From the NCBI RefSeq assembly GCF_028993555.1, contig NZ_CP118611.1, positions 2,007,501-2,071,500 of the forward strand: DNA of 64,000 nucleotides, given 5' to 3'. Below are positions 1 to 8,652 of this stretch, piece after piece (the stretch's first letter is position 1; each line of letters begins with the position of its first letter). Source of the DNA: Ensifer adhaerens (GTDB lineage: Bacteria; Pseudomonadota; Alphaproteobacteria; Rhizobiales; Rhizobiaceae). The position numbers and the translations under genes are program-made. Under the pieces are notes generated by a model. The model was not told the origin of the DNA. It made no database searches and worked only from the letters and a program-made list of their open reading frames with translations.

Positions 1-699
1 AATGGCACACATGGCGCCCGAGAGCGCGTAGACGAGCACGATCACCTTGCGGGTGTTGGTGCCGGAATAGCGCGTCGCCTCGAGGTTGGAGCCGATCATG
101 TAGGTGTTGAAGCCGAGCTTGGTGCGCGAAAGCAAAAGGTTCCAGGCAAACACGCAGACGATGAAGACGATGAGCGGGATCGGCACCCCGAGAAGCGAGC
201 CGTGGCCAAGCGGCCCAAGGAAGGCCGGGAAGCCGGAAACGTCACCGCCGCGCGTCAGGAATTCGCCGAGCCCGCGCAGGAAGATCATCATCGACAGCGA
301 GACAAGGATCGGATGGGCGCGGGTAAAGGCGATCACCAGCCCCATGATGACGCCGCTCGCCGCCCCGACGAGGATCGCAAGAACCGAGCCGAGCAGGAAT
401 GCGCCAGGCCCGGCGTCAACACCGCCATTGGCCTGCAGCACCCAGGCAAGCGTCAGCCCGGCGATGTTGGCGGTAAACGTGATTGCGAGATTGAGACCGC
501 CGGTCAGGATCGGCAGCAGCATCGCGAGCGTCAGAAGCCCGAGTTCGGGCAGCTGGAAGGCAACCGAACCGAAGGTGGCGGCGCTCAGGAATTGCGGCGA
601 GGCGAGGCCGAAGACCAGCACCACGGCGAGGAATGCCAGTCCGGGCCCGGCCATCTCCGGCCCGAGCAGGGTCTTCACCCGTTCGACGATCGCGTTCAT
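1..699 (-). CDS. Ribose-type sugar ABC transporter permease (3' end outside window)
   Basis: Inner-membrane permease of the RbsC/BPD_transp_2 family, second permease of a CUT2-type sugar importer. The reading frame opens with MNAIVERVKTLL and runs leftward off the window edge, so the C-terminus is missing. The visible 233 residues are a chain of hydrophobic helices with the glycine-rich stretch LPILTGGLNLAIT that is typical of the family. Its ATG at 699 overlaps the TGA of the upstream permease by four bases (ATGA), a translational-coupling arrangement. The neighbouring ATPase, permease and binding protein fix its role as part of a heteromeric importer. The sugar is not identifiable from sequence. 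Confidence 0.9.
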   Translation of the reverse strand, partial: MNAIVERVKTLLGPEMAGPGLAFLAVVLVFGLASPQFLSAATFGSVAFQLPELGLLTLAMLLPILTGGLNLAITFTANIAGLTLAWVLQANGGVDAGPGAFLLGSVLAILVGAASGVIMGLVIAFTRAHPILVSLSMMIFLRGLGEFLTRGGDVSGFPAFLGPLGHGSLLGVPIPLIVFIVCVFAWNLLLSRTKLGFNTYMIGSNLEATRYSGTNTRKVIVLVYALSGAMCAI

Positions 700-1697
700 C
701 GTGAGGCCCCTTTCTGGCTGACGAAGGGCAGAAGCCTTTCGATGCTGGTGTTGGAGAGCGTGATCGCCACGAGGATGATGGCGCCGATGATCATCTTGAA
801 GGCGAAGGGCGAGACGCCCATCAGGTTGAGGCCGTTCTGGGTGATCGAGATCAGCAGCACGCCGAGCACGCAGCCGAGCACCGAGCCCTTGCCACCGCCA
901 AGGCGTGCGCCTCCGAGGACGACGGCCGCCAGCACATCGAGTTCGCGGCCGTAGAGCGCATTCGGTACCACTTCCTGCGCATAGTGCGCCTGGATGAGGC
1001 CGCCGATCCCGGCCATCAGGCCGAGCCAGCCGAAAGCGATGAACTGCATGGCGCCGATGTTGATGCCGAAACGGCGCGCACCTTCCGGATTGTCGCCGAA
1101 AGCATAGAGCTGGCGGCCGGTGGTTGTGCGGGTGATCAGCACCCAGGTGGCGATGACGCAGATGACCATCACCAGCACCGGTAGGGTGATTTCGATCCAG
1201 GTTCCGTCAGGCATCTCGTGCTCGAAGAGCACGACCCGATCCGTCAGCCAATCCGGCAGGTCGTAGATCGACACACCCTTGGTGAAGAACATCAGGAGGC
1301 CGAAATAGATGTTGAAGGTGGAGATCGTCGCGACGATCGAGATCACCCGGAACCGATGGATCAGGAAGGCATTGACGGCGCCGAGCAGAATGCCGAGCGA
1401 CCCGGCGATCAAGAGCCCCGATACCCAGCCGACGCCACCGATCCAGCCGAGCGCGATCGCCGTGCCATACTGGACGACCGATGCCGCGACGGCGAAGGAA
1501 ATGTCGATACCGCCGGCGATCAGCACAACCAGAAGCCCGACAGCGAAGATGATGTTGACCGAGCTGATATTGAGCAGGTCGAACGCATTGCCGAGCGAGA
1601 AGAAGTTGGCCGTCGTCACCGATAACACGGCGCAGATCGCCATGATGACGGCCAGCAGCGACACTTCGGTCGCGTGGGTGCTGACGAAGCTACGCAT
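696..1697 (-). CDS. Ribose-type sugar ABC transporter permease
   Basis: A 333-residue hydrophobic protein of the RbsC/BPD_transp_2 family and the first of two permeases in this importer. Family hallmarks visible are LIAGGIDISFAVAASVVQ near residues 60-77, the cytoplasmic segment TRTTTGRQLYAFGDNPEGARR (about 188-208) and AAVVLGGARLGGGKGSVLG (about 257-275), the usual ATPase-contact and helix signatures. About nine to ten membrane spans are predicted by eye. It overlaps the ATPase gene by eight bases upstream and the second permease by four bases downstream, so all three should be translated from one message. Confidence 0.93.
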   Translation of the reverse strand: MRSFVSTHATEVSLLAVIMAICAVLSVTTANFFSLGNAFDLLNISSVNIIFAVGLLVVLIAGGIDISFAVAASVVQYGTAIALGWIGGVGWVSGLLIAGSLGILLGAVNAFLIHRFRVISIVATISTFNIYFGLLMFFTKGVSIYDLPDWLTDRVVLFEHEMPDGTWIEITLPVLVMVICVIATWVLITRTTTGRQLYAFGDNPEGARRFGINIGAMQFIAFGWLGLMAGIGGLIQAHYAQEVVPNALYGRELDVLAAVVLGGARLGGGKGSVLGCVLGVLLISITQNGLNLMGVSPFAFKMIIGAIILVAITLSNTSIERLLPFVSQKGASR

Positions 1698-3204
1698 AGA
1701 CAGCTCCTTCGATATCGGCGAGCGAGGATGTGCGCGGATCGTAGCTGCCGACGATGCGGCCCTGTGCCATGTGCAGCACCCGGTCGGCGTTGAAATAGAC
1801 CTCGGGCACCTCGTCGGAAATCAGGATTATCGCAAGCCCGCTTTCGGCAAGCCGGGCGACGATGTCGAAGATGCCGGCGCGGGCACCGACATCGACACCG
1901 ACGGTCGGCGCATCCAGGATCAATAGCTTCGGATCGGTCGCCAGCCACTTGGCGATCGCCACGCGCTGCTGGTTGCCGCCTGAAAGCGTGGAGATCGCAT
2001 CCTGCTGCAGTCCGATCTTGACGCCGAGATCGGCGATCCAGCGGCCGACTAGGCTGCGCTTGCGCTCTTCCGAGAGCAGGCCGCCGGAGAGGATCTTGTC
2101 GAGCGAGCTGATGACGAGATTGTCGGCGATCGATTGCGGCTGGATGAGGCCGAGCGACAGCCGGTCTTCGGACAAGTAGGCGACGCCTGCCTTGATCGCA
2201 TCGCGGTTTGAGGAGAAGCGGGCCTGTTTGCCCTCGATCGATATCGAGCCTGATACAGGCTTCAGCATGCCAAAGAGCGTCAGCGCCAGTTCCGTGCGCC
2301 CCGCCCCGAGCAGCCCGGTAATCCCGAGCGTCTCGCCGCGGCGCACGGTCAGCGAGATGTCTTCGAACTGGCCGGGGCGCGACAGGCGCTTGACGTCGAG
2401 AACGACGGGCTGCCCATCGCGCGACTTCGCCCGCACCTGCTGGTCGAAGGTCTTGCCGGTCATCAGCTCGGTGATGCGCGACTGCGTCATGCCGGTGGCG
2501 GGATAGACGCCGACCAACGCGCCATCGCGCAAGACGGTGATGCGGCTCGAAATCTCCAGGACTTCGGCAAGCCGATGGCTGACGAAGACGACGGCGACGC
2601 CAGAGGCTGAGAGACCGCGAACGATGTCGAGCAGGTGGTCGGTTTCGGACTGGGTCAGGGACGCGGTCGGCTCGTCCATGAAGACGAGCCTCGCTTCGCC
2701 GACCAGCGCCCGGGCGATCGCCACGATCTGGCGCTGGGCGATTGCGTACTCTTTCAGCGGCACGTCGACGTCGAGCGTCACGCCGAGGCGGGCGAGCGCT
2801 TCCTTTGCGATCTGGCGCATGCGGCCGTAGTCGACAAGCTTCGGCCAGCGGCCGAGCACCGTCTGGAAGGCGATATTCTCGGCGACGCTCATCTCGGGAA
2901 ACAGCGCCAGATCCTGCCAGATGACCTGGATGCCGCGGTCCTGCGCGGTTACCGGCGACATGTGGGAATAGCTCTCGCCATCGAATTCGATCGAGGCGCC
3001 ATCGGCGGGGCGGTAGACGCCGGTGATGATCTTGATCAGCGTGCTCTTGCCGCAGCCGTTTTCACCGGCAAGGCAATGAACCTCGCCCGGACGAACGTCA
3101 AAGCTCACATTCTTGAGCGCCCGGACGCCACCGAACGTCATGTTGATGTCGCGCAGGGACAGAAGCGGCTTTTCGCCTCCTCCCGCGGTCGCAAGCTGGT
3201 GCAT
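1690..3204 (-). CDS. Sugar ABC transporter ATP-binding protein (RbsA/LsrA type, two nucleotide-binding domains)
   Basis: A 504-residue duplicated ATPase that powers the adjacent permeases. The first domain has Walker A GENGCGKST and Walker B VFMDEPTASL with a degenerate signature. The second has the degenerate Walker A GLLGAGRTE, an intact signature LSGGNQQRV and Walker B LILDAPTVGVDVG. This asymmetry is normal for RbsA-type proteins. The open frame extends upstream to 3261, but that extension crosses an intergenic palindrome (3233-3284) and has no ribosome site. I place the start at the ATG at 3204 (MHQLATAGGG). The gene lies downstream of the binding-protein gene with a palindrome and a hairpin between them. 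Confidence 0.92.
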   Translation of the reverse strand: MHQLATAGGGEKPLLSLRDINMTFGGVRALKNVSFDVRPGEVHCLAGENGCGKSTLIKIITGVYRPADGASIEFDGESYSHMSPVTAQDRGIQVIWQDLALFPEMSVAENIAFQTVLGRWPKLVDYGRMRQIAKEALARLGVTLDVDVPLKEYAIAQRQIVAIARALVGEARLVFMDEPTASLTQSETDHLLDIVRGLSASGVAVVFVSHRLAEVLEISSRITVLRDGALVGVYPATGMTQSRITELMTGKTFDQQVRAKSRDGQPVVLDVKRLSRPGQFEDISLTVRRGETLGITGLLGAGRTELALTLFGMLKPVSGSISIEGKQARFSSNRDAIKAGVAYLSEDRLSLGLIQPQSIADNLVISSLDKILSGGLLSEERKRSLVGRWIADLGVKIGLQQDAISTLSGGNQQRVAIAKWLATDPKLLILDAPTVGVDVGARAGIFDIVARLAESGLAIILISDEVPEVYFNADRVLHMAQGRIVGSYDPRTSSLADIEGAVYA

Positions 3205-3232
3205 GTGTCTGTGCCCGTAAATCACGTTAAGT

Positions 3233-3284
3233 TGGAGCGGGACGCGGGCGGATAATCGCAAACACGTTGCCCCATCCCGCTCCA
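3233..3284. repeat. Rhizobial intergenic palindrome, copy 1
   Basis: A 52-base element bounded by inverted arms TGGAGCGGGA (3233-3242) and TCCCGCTCCA (3275-3284). A second copy with the same length and arms lies at 15735-15786. The interiors share GCGGGCGGA followed by A-rich sequence. It resembles the short RIME/RPE-type palindromes known in Rhizobiaceae genomes; the family name is from memory. Here it sits inside an operon between the binding-protein and ATPase genes. Confidence 0.75.
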
Positions 3285-3306
3285 GTACCTTTGAAGGGAC
3301 TTGCCA

Positions 3307-3324
3307 GGCCGGCCGAAGCCGGCC
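3307..3324 (-). other. Stem-loop downstream of sugar-binding-protein gene
   Basis: Perfect inverted repeat GGCCGGC-CGAA-GCCGGCC just after the stop of the binding-protein gene on the minus strand. There is no T-run, so it is unlikely to be a classical terminator. A stable hairpin here could protect the 3' end of the binding-protein message and lower expression of the ATPase and permeases downstream. That role is inference. Confidence 0.45.
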
Positions 3325-3356
3325 CAGCAGCCGGGAGAACCCTTATGTTTTGGGCG

Positions 3357-4349
3357 TCAGAGGCCCATGGCCGCGAGATCCGCGACCGTCTCCTTGTTGA
3401 TCGGCACGAGCTGGTCGACGATGATGTTGCGGTTCTCGAAGTCGGGTTTGACCTTGCCGAGACCTTCGATCTCGTCGCCGTCCTTGACCTCCTCGCCCTT
3501 CATCAGCTTGTCGGCAAGGGTAACGAAGACTTCGCCGGCCTGTTTCGGATTCCACATGAAGCCGCCGGAAATCGCGTCGGATTTCACCAGCTTCTGGCCC
3601 TGTCCCGGAGAGAAGGGACCGAGCACGAAGATCTCGCCGACCTTGCGGCGCTCCTCGACCGCACGGCCTGCGCCGATCGGACCCTGGCTACCGAAGGCAA
3701 GGAAGCCTTTAAGGTTCGGATGTGCGGAGATCAGGTCGAGTGCGGTCGACCGGCTCTTGTCGACGTCTTCGGCCACGCCATAGCGATCGCCAACCAGCGT
3801 CATATCGGGATAGTTCTTCTTGATATAGGCGATCGCCGCATCGGCCCAGGCGTTGTGCAGCGGCACGGTGAGCGAGCCGACGAAGACGGCATATTCGCCC
3901 TTGCCGCCCATCTTTTCGGCGAGCAGCTTGCCATGCGCCTCACCGAAGCCGGTCGAGGATGCCAACTCGAAGTCCCAGTCGGCACCCTTCTGGCTCGGCG
4001 ATTCATGGGTGATGACGATGATGCCCTTCTCCTTGGCCTTGGTGAGAACCGGCTCAAGCACCTTGGCATCGTTCGGCACCACGCCGATTACCTTCACCCC
4101 TTGTGCGATAAGGTCTTCGATCGCGCGCACCTGCAGCGCCGGGTCGGCGCTGGTCGGACCGACCATGAAGGCGTCGATGCCGAGCTTCTGGCCGCGCTCC
4201 TTGATGCCCGCCTCCATGGCGTTGAACCACGGAATGCCGCCGATCTTGACGACGACGCCGACCTTGCCGGCATCCTGCGCAAAGGCGGCTGCAGAGCTGG
4301 CAAGCGCCAGCGATGTCGCCAGGGCGGCGACGAGAATTTTCCTGATCAT
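3357..4349 (-). CDS. Sugar ABC transporter periplasmic substrate-binding protein (LsrB/RhaS-like fold)
   Basis: A 330-residue type I periplasmic binding protein. Residues 1-24 form a signal peptide ending AFA, then a mature protein starting QDAGKVGVVV. The body has the family layout: GPTSADPALQVRAIEDL in the first lobe, VIGVVPND as the hinge-proximal strand, and GFLAFGSQGPIGAGRA in the second lobe. The start at 4349 is preceded by GGAGGAGAGAAC, an excellent ribosome site. It resembles LsrB-type proteins, but the segment where LsrB carries its Asp-Gln ligand pair (TVTDQNQW in my memory of LsrB) reads TVPLHNAW here, so an autoinducer-2 ligand is not supported. It is first gene of the operon and faces the LacI gene. 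Confidence 0.9.
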   Translation of the reverse strand: MIRKILVAALATSLALASSAAAFAQDAGKVGVVVKIGGIPWFNAMEAGIKERGQKLGIDAFMVGPTSADPALQVRAIEDLIAQGVKVIGVVPNDAKVLEPVLTKAKEKGIIVITHESPSQKGADWDFELASSTGFGEAHGKLLAEKMGGKGEYAVFVGSLTVPLHNAWADAAIAYIKKNYPDMTLVGDRYGVAEDVDKSRSTALDLISAHPNLKGFLAFGSQGPIGAGRAVEERRKVGEIFVLGPFSPGQGQKLVKSDAISGGFMWNPKQAGEVFVTLADKLMKGEEVKDGDEIEGLGKVKPDFENRNIIVDQLVPINKETVADLAAMGL

Positions 4350-4472
4350 GTTCTCTCCTCCACTCGTTCCACCAAGGGAACGCACCCGGTCGCTATCCAA
4401 GCGCCGGCCTCCAGTTTCCAACCATCACTGGCGAAGCTGTCCTCGCCTCCCTGATCGCCGCCTCCTCAGACG

Positions 4473-4540
4473 GCACCATCAATTTGCACAATCGATATTT
4501 CTTGTTTGCACAATCGATGGTGCAAGAACTATTGTGCAGA
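4473..4540. promoter_or_regulatory. Operator cluster between sugar-binding-protein and LacI genes
   Basis: The divergent intergenic region carries repeated half-sites. TTTGCACAATCGAT occurs at 4483-4496 and again at 4505-4518, 22 bases apart (about two helical turns). TTGCAC (4506-4511) pairs with GTGCAA (4520-4525) as an inverted repeat. GCACCATC (4473-4480) and ATTGTGCA (4531-4538) are further reverse-oriented half-sites. This suggests several cooperative binding sites for the adjacent LacI-family regulator, covering both promoters. The repeats are seen directly; the binding protein is inferred. Confidence 0.7.
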
Positions 4541-4593
4541 CTTAATCTTTCGTCAAGGGGAAATCGGCACTAAAACGATCGAGGGAGAAAACG

Positions 4594-5652
4594 ATGGCCA
4601 GCAGCGGCAAAAAGAAAGCGACGATCTACGACCTGTCGGTGCTATCCGGCAGCTCACCTTCAACCGTAAGTGCTGTTTTGAACGGCACCTGGCAGAAGCG
4701 ACGGATCAAGGAAAGCACGGCGGAACTGATCCGCAGCCTCGCCGAGACGCACCAGTACACGGCCAACCGCCAGGCGCGTGGCTTGCGCAGTTCGCGTTCG
4801 GGGCTGATCGGCCTGCTCTTGCCGATCCACGACAACCGCTATTTCTCGTCGATGGCGCAAACCTTCGAGGCGCATGTCAGAAGCAAGGGACAGTGCCCGA
4901 TCGTCGTCAGCGCCAGCCGCGATCCGAAAGAGGAGCGCAAGACCGCGGAGACGCTGATCTCCTATTCGATCGACGAGTTGTTCATCTGCGGCGCCACCGA
5001 TCCCGACGGTGTGCACGAGGTTTGCGAGGCGGCCGGCCTCAAGCACATCAACATCGACCTGCCCGGCACCAAGGTCCCCTCCGTCATCAGCGACAACTAC
5101 GAAGGCGGACGGATGCTGACGGAGGCGATCATCCGCCACTTCCAGGCATCAGGCCCGCTGCAACCGCACGAACTTTACCTCTTCGGCGGCCGCAACGACC
5201 ATGCCAGCCGCGAGCGCATCCGCGGCTTCCGCGCCGTCAAGAACGAATTGCTCGGTGCCGATCCGGACGAATGCATCCAGCCGACCGGCTATGCGCCGAA
5301 CAATGCCAGGCTCGCTTTCGAGGCCTTTTACGAGAAGCACGGCAAGCTGCCGCGCGGCCTCTTCGTCAACTCTTCGATCAACTTCGAAGGCCTGCTTCGC
5401 TTCATGGCAGGACATCCGCACGAGAACTTCGCCGACCTCGTCGTCGGTTGCTACGACTACGATCCCTTCGCATCTTTCCTGCCCTTCCCCGTCATCATGA
5501 TCCGGCAGGATGTCGAAGGCATGATCACCAAGGCCTTCGATGTCATCGAGGAGGCCCGGCCCCAGCCGCGGATCCACCTCATCCAGCCCGAACTCGTACA
5601 GCCGCGAACGGCGCTGACCGGCCCGCTCGACGCACTCAAGGACATCGAATAG
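4594..5652 (+). CDS. LacI family transcriptional regulator
   Basis: A 352-residue repressor-type protein. An N-terminal LacI helix-turn-helix (about residues 9-30, ATIYDLSVLSGSSPSTVSA) and hinge helix are followed by a periplasmic-binding-protein-like sensor domain (SGLIGLLLPIHDNRYFSSM near 68-86). Start ATG at 4594 follows GAGGGAGAAAACG. It is divergent from the sugar-binding protein gene, and the shared intergenic region holds several matching half-sites, so it most likely controls the importer and itself in response to the transported sugar. Ligand unknown. Confidence 0.92.
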   Translation: MASSGKKKATIYDLSVLSGSSPSTVSAVLNGTWQKRRIKESTAELIRSLAETHQYTANRQARGLRSSRSGLIGLLLPIHDNRYFSSMAQTFEAHVRSKGQCPIVVSASRDPKEERKTAETLISYSIDELFICGATDPDGVHEVCEAAGLKHINIDLPGTKVPSVISDNYEGGRMLTEAIIRHFQASGPLQPHELYLFGGRNDHASRERIRGFRAVKNELLGADPDECIQPTGYAPNNARLAFEAFYEKHGKLPRGLFVNSSINFEGLLRFMAGHPHENFADLVVGCYDYDPFASFLPFPVIMIRQDVEGMITKAFDVIEEARPQPRIHLIQPELVQPRTALTGPLDALKDIE

Positions 5653-5740
5653 ACCACCTGACCAATGTTTCCTCGGCAAATTGCGCATAAAAACAAAAAA
5701 TCATCTGTACATTTGGGTATTTTCAGCGTATTCATTGGCA

Positions 5741-6193
5741 ATGGATACGGTGGACAGAAAAATCGTCGAGATTCTCGCCGAGGACGCGAGGCGGTCGCTG
5801 ACCGACATCGGCGCTGCGGTTGAGCTTTCGCCCTCCGCCGTCAACGAGCGCATCCGTCGGCTCGTCGCCAATGGCGTGATCCGAAATTTCACCGTCGAGG
5901 TCGACCATCGCGCACTCGGCCTCGACGTACTCGCCTTCGTGTGGGTCGGCTTGGCGCAGGATGCGGACGAGGCAGCGTTCCGTGCCTTCATGGCCGATCA
6001 TCCGGCCGTGGCCGAATGCCACCACGTGACCGGCGCATGGTCCTATTGCGTCAAGGTCCGGATGCCCTCGCTCGGCGACCTCGAACCGTTCCTTGCCGAG
6101 TTGAAGCAACGGCGGTTCCTGGCACGAAGCGAAACGGTGATCGCGCTGTCGAGCGTCCGGGAAAGCCTGGCAACGACTGTGCCGCGCGCCTGA
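5741..6193 (+). CDS. Lrp/AsnC family transcriptional regulator
   Basis: A 150-residue feast/famine regulator. It has an N-terminal AsnC helix-turn-helix (VDRKIVEILAEDARRS, then LSPSAVNERIRRL) and a C-terminal RAM/ligand-binding domain (ECHHVTGAWSYCVKVRMPSL). The frame is open from 5681, but the natural start is MDTVDRKIVE at 5741, matching family length. It lies 97 bases upstream of, and in the same direction as, a LysE-family exporter. That pairing commonly means amino-acid-responsive control of efflux; here this is inferred from neighbourhood. Confidence 0.92.
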   Translation: MDTVDRKIVEILAEDARRSLTDIGAAVELSPSAVNERIRRLVANGVIRNFTVEVDHRALGLDVLAFVWVGLAQDADEAAFRAFMADHPAVAECHHVTGAWSYCVKVRMPSLGDLEPFLAELKQRRFLARSETVIALSSVRESLATTVPRA

Positions 6194-6290
6194 CCGAACG
6201 CGCAAACTGCTGCAACATTCTCGATTTGCCGGGCATGCACCGTCCTTGAACCGGATGGATGAAAGCATGCCGCGGCTGGAGCCCTATGCC

Positions 6291-6914
6291 ATGTCTACAC
6301 TGCTGTTTGGAAAAAGCCTTCTCGTCGGCCTCGCGGTCGCGGCCCCGCTCGGCCCCATCGGGGCGCTCTGCATCAACCGCACACTGGAGCGCGGCTTCTG
6401 GGCGGGCGTCGCCGGGGGGCTCGGAACAGCCGCCGCCGACGCCACCTATGCAGCACTCGCGGCGATCGGTTTTGCTGCCTTTGCCGCGGTGCTTTCAATG
6501 ATCACAGTCCCGCTCGGTCTTGCCGGCGGACTGTTCATGATCTGGCTCGGCTGGAGCGGATTGCGACCTAAACCGGTGACGGCGGCGGCCGACGTCGGCG
6601 GCCGCGATCTCATCCGTACGACCATCGCCACCTTTCTCCTGACAATGACCAGTCCAGCGACAATCCTCTCCTTTGCCGCGATCTTCGCCGGCCTGGGGCT
6701 GGCCGAAACGGGCAACGCGTCAAGCGCTGCCATCGTCGTCATGGGCGTCTTCCTCGGATCGCTCGGCTGGTGGTTCTTCTTGAGCGGCGGAGTGGCGATC
6801 GCCCGGACACGGCTGCCCGACAGCTTCGTCGCCTGGGTGTCGCGCGTTTCGGGCCTGGTCCTGATCGCCTTCGGCATCATCGCCATCGCCGCCGCCGCCA
6901 AGGGCTTGGCCTAG
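6291..6914 (+). CDS. LysE family amino-acid exporter
   Basis: A 207-residue inner-membrane protein of the LysE/RhtB superfamily with about six membrane segments. Typical features are the first helix LLVGLAVAAPLGPIGALC, the motif NRTLERGFWAGVAGGLGTA, and the mid-protein loop FLLTMTSPATILSF. The frame is open from a TTG at 6246 with ATGs at 6255, 6267 and 6291. I prefer 6291 (MSTLLFGKS) because the first helix then begins at the N-terminus as in relatives, although its ribosome site is weak. The exported amino acid is unknown; the preceding Lrp gene is the likely regulator. Confidence 0.85.
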   Translation: MSTLLFGKSLLVGLAVAAPLGPIGALCINRTLERGFWAGVAGGLGTAAADATYAALAAIGFAAFAAVLSMITVPLGLAGGLFMIWLGWSGLRPKPVTAAADVGGRDLIRTTIATFLLTMTSPATILSFAAIFAGLGLAETGNASSAAIVVMGVFLGSLGWWFFLSGGVAIARTRLPDSFVAWVSRVSGLVLIAFGIIAIAAAAKGLA

Positions 6915-6973
6915 AACAGTCGGCGCAGCCTACCCGGCTGCGCCGACGACTTTCAGCCTGGCCGCGTCTCTTA

Positions 6974-7390
6974 TCAAGTCGCGGGTTTTGCGGCCTCCAC
7001 ATGCCACCACTTGGGCCGCGTAGAGCGGTAGCTGTGGCCAGTGGGGATGAGATCGGCGGAATTCGTCTTGTCGAAGCTGCCGAGCAGCAGCGCAACGACG
7101 GGTGCATCGTCGATCGCCCCGATGCTGCTCCCGCAGGCCGGGCAGAAAGCGCGGCTGGAATAGTCGGACGAGCGGTAAACCGAAGGGGCGCCGCCCGGAC
7201 CGGTCCACGCAATTGCGTCCTTGTCGAATTCGACCCAGGCCACGGTCGGCGCGCCCGAGTGGCGTTGGCACATCTTGCACGAACATGTGTGCGGCTTGCC
7301 GGGCGCCCCTCTGGCCTCGAAGCGGATCGCTCCGCAGAGGCAACCTCCGGTGAAAAGCGACCTCTTCTTCCGAACGGCAACGGTCGTCAT
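6974..7390 (-). CDS. GFA family (CENP-V/GFA domain) zinc-binding protein
   Basis: A 138-residue small protein with the GFA fold that binds zinc through cysteines. Visible ligands are GGCLCG (C17, C19), the HTCSCKMCQRHSG cluster (C36, C38, C41) and AFCPACGSS toward the C-terminus. The frame is open much further upstream to 7630, but the start MTTVAVRKKRSLF at 7390 gives the family length and excludes a non-homologous leader. The name glutathione-dependent formaldehyde-activating enzyme attaches to this family, yet most members have no proven activity. Downstream of the DUF535 gene on the same strand, with 101 bases between. Confidence 0.88.
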   Translation of the reverse strand: MTTVAVRKKRSLFTGGCLCGAIRFEARGAPGKPHTCSCKMCQRHSGAPTVAWVEFDKDAIAWTGPGGAPSVYRSSDYSSRAFCPACGSSIGAIDDAPVVALLLGSFDKTNSADLIPTGHSYRSTRPKWWHVEAAKPAT

Positions 7391-7491
7391 CGGCCAATCT
7401 CCAGCGGCATATCTGATTCGAACTGCGCCACCGTACGTTGCATCGACCACCAAGGAAAGCTGAGGTTCTGAAGCGTGACAATACGCCCGGT

Positions 7492-8490
7492 TCAATAGAA
7501 CCAGGCGCCGATGTCGCGAAACGCCCGCTTGCTTTGGTCGCGTCGATTGCCCTCGGGCGCAGCCTTGCCGTCTGCAATGGCAAGACGGAAACCGAAAGGC
7601 TCGGACGGTATCCCGCCGCGATCGCGCCAATAGGCGTCGAGGTCTGCCATCATCATCCTTCGCCGCTTGAGGCGACGGCGATTGATGACATGCCTTTCAT
7701 TCGATACCGCATGGATGCAGGCTGCATGGCCTTCCGTCACCAGCCCCTGGAGAACGAGCAGTGCTGCATCCTTGGGACGCAAACCGCCAAGATCACGTGT
7801 TGCCGTAATCAGCGCTCGCTTTGCGTCTTCGCCCTTCGGCCCCTGCATCCCACCGATCGCAAGACTGTAGGTATCGTCATTGCAGCGCACGAAGACGAAA
7901 CCGACCGTGCACAGCGTGTATTCGTCGCTCTGACGGCGAAGCCGGATTGCGAAGGCGCCCTCGTGGCGGGCGCCGCAATGGTCCGCCAATTGTAGCTGGA
8001 TGCGATAGTTCTCGCCGCGCCCGGCGACCGTTCCCATTTCCAGCGCGCCCCCGCGCCAGAGCGCCATCAGCGAGCGGCGCGAGAGGACCTCGCTCGCGAC
8101 GTCGAAATGATTGAGCAGCAAGTCGAGCCGCTCGGACGAGGACGCGCCGTGCAGGAAGAAGGTCGGGATCGATTTACGCACGAGATCGTCATGCGGCAGC
8201 CCCAGGCAATAGCGTTCACCGAACTCCCCGAGAAAGGCGATCCAGCGCGCGGTGAGGAAGGGATGGCGCACAAACCGCATCGAGAAGACGACGGCGCGTT
8301 TCAGGCTGACCCTGAGGCCGAGCTTCAGGACGTGGCCCAGAATCGATGTCTTGGCTCGCGACTGCTCCCTTCCGCTCGGTGCAGCCACCGAGCGCCCGGA
8401 AGGCGCTAAGGGCTCACCGCCAAATGTCGCGCTGTCTTGAACGGGCAACCGCAGATCCGCGCAGTATTCCTGCCTGATTTCCAGGGACAT
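7492..8490 (-). CDS. VirK/YbjX family protein (DUF535)
   Basis: A 332-residue protein recognised as DUF535 from RHPFLTARWIAFL near residue 90, the histidine-containing stretch IPTFFLHGASSSERLDLLLNHF, and the late motifs SLAIGGMQGPKGEDAK and YWRDRGG. The start MSLEIRQEY at 8490 fits better than the open frame to 8562. VirK and YbjX relatives in enterobacteria are tied to outer-membrane and antimicrobial-peptide phenotypes, but the biochemical function is unknown. No signal peptide is obvious. Neighbours do not define its role. Confidence 0.83.
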   Translation of the reverse strand: MSLEIRQEYCADLRLPVQDSATFGGEPLAPSGRSVAAPSGREQSRAKTSILGHVLKLGLRVSLKRAVVFSMRFVRHPFLTARWIAFLGEFGERYCLGLPHDDLVRKSIPTFFLHGASSSERLDLLLNHFDVASEVLSRRSLMALWRGGALEMGTVAGRGENYRIQLQLADHCGARHEGAFAIRLRRQSDEYTLCTVGFVFVRCNDDTYSLAIGGMQGPKGEDAKRALITATRDLGGLRPKDAALLVLQGLVTEGHAACIHAVSNERHVINRRRLKRRRMMMADLDAYWRDRGGIPSEPFGFRLAIADGKAAPEGNRRDQSKRAFRDIGAWFY

Positions 8491-8652
8491 GGTGCAATCC
8501 TTAAGAGCAAACTCTGCCGGCCGGACTAGTCGGCCTGCCTGGGTTTGCCCGTGGACTGTCAAGGATTCGCGGAGAAGCGGTCGGCAAATGAGCGCGGAAC
8601 CTGGGAGCCAGGCGTGAGGCCCGCAGCAGCCGGCACCCTTCCACGGGAGGCG

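Noticed and set aside
3357..4349. LsrB autoinducer-2 binding protein
   Set aside because: The fold matches, but the ligand-contact segment reads TVPLHNAW instead of the Asp-Gln containing LsrB sequence as I remember it, and no lsrK, lsrF or lsrG homologue is nearby.
3267..4454. 395-residue plus-strand open frame
   Set aside because: Antisense to the sugar-binding-protein gene, whose signal peptide and ribosome site are clear.
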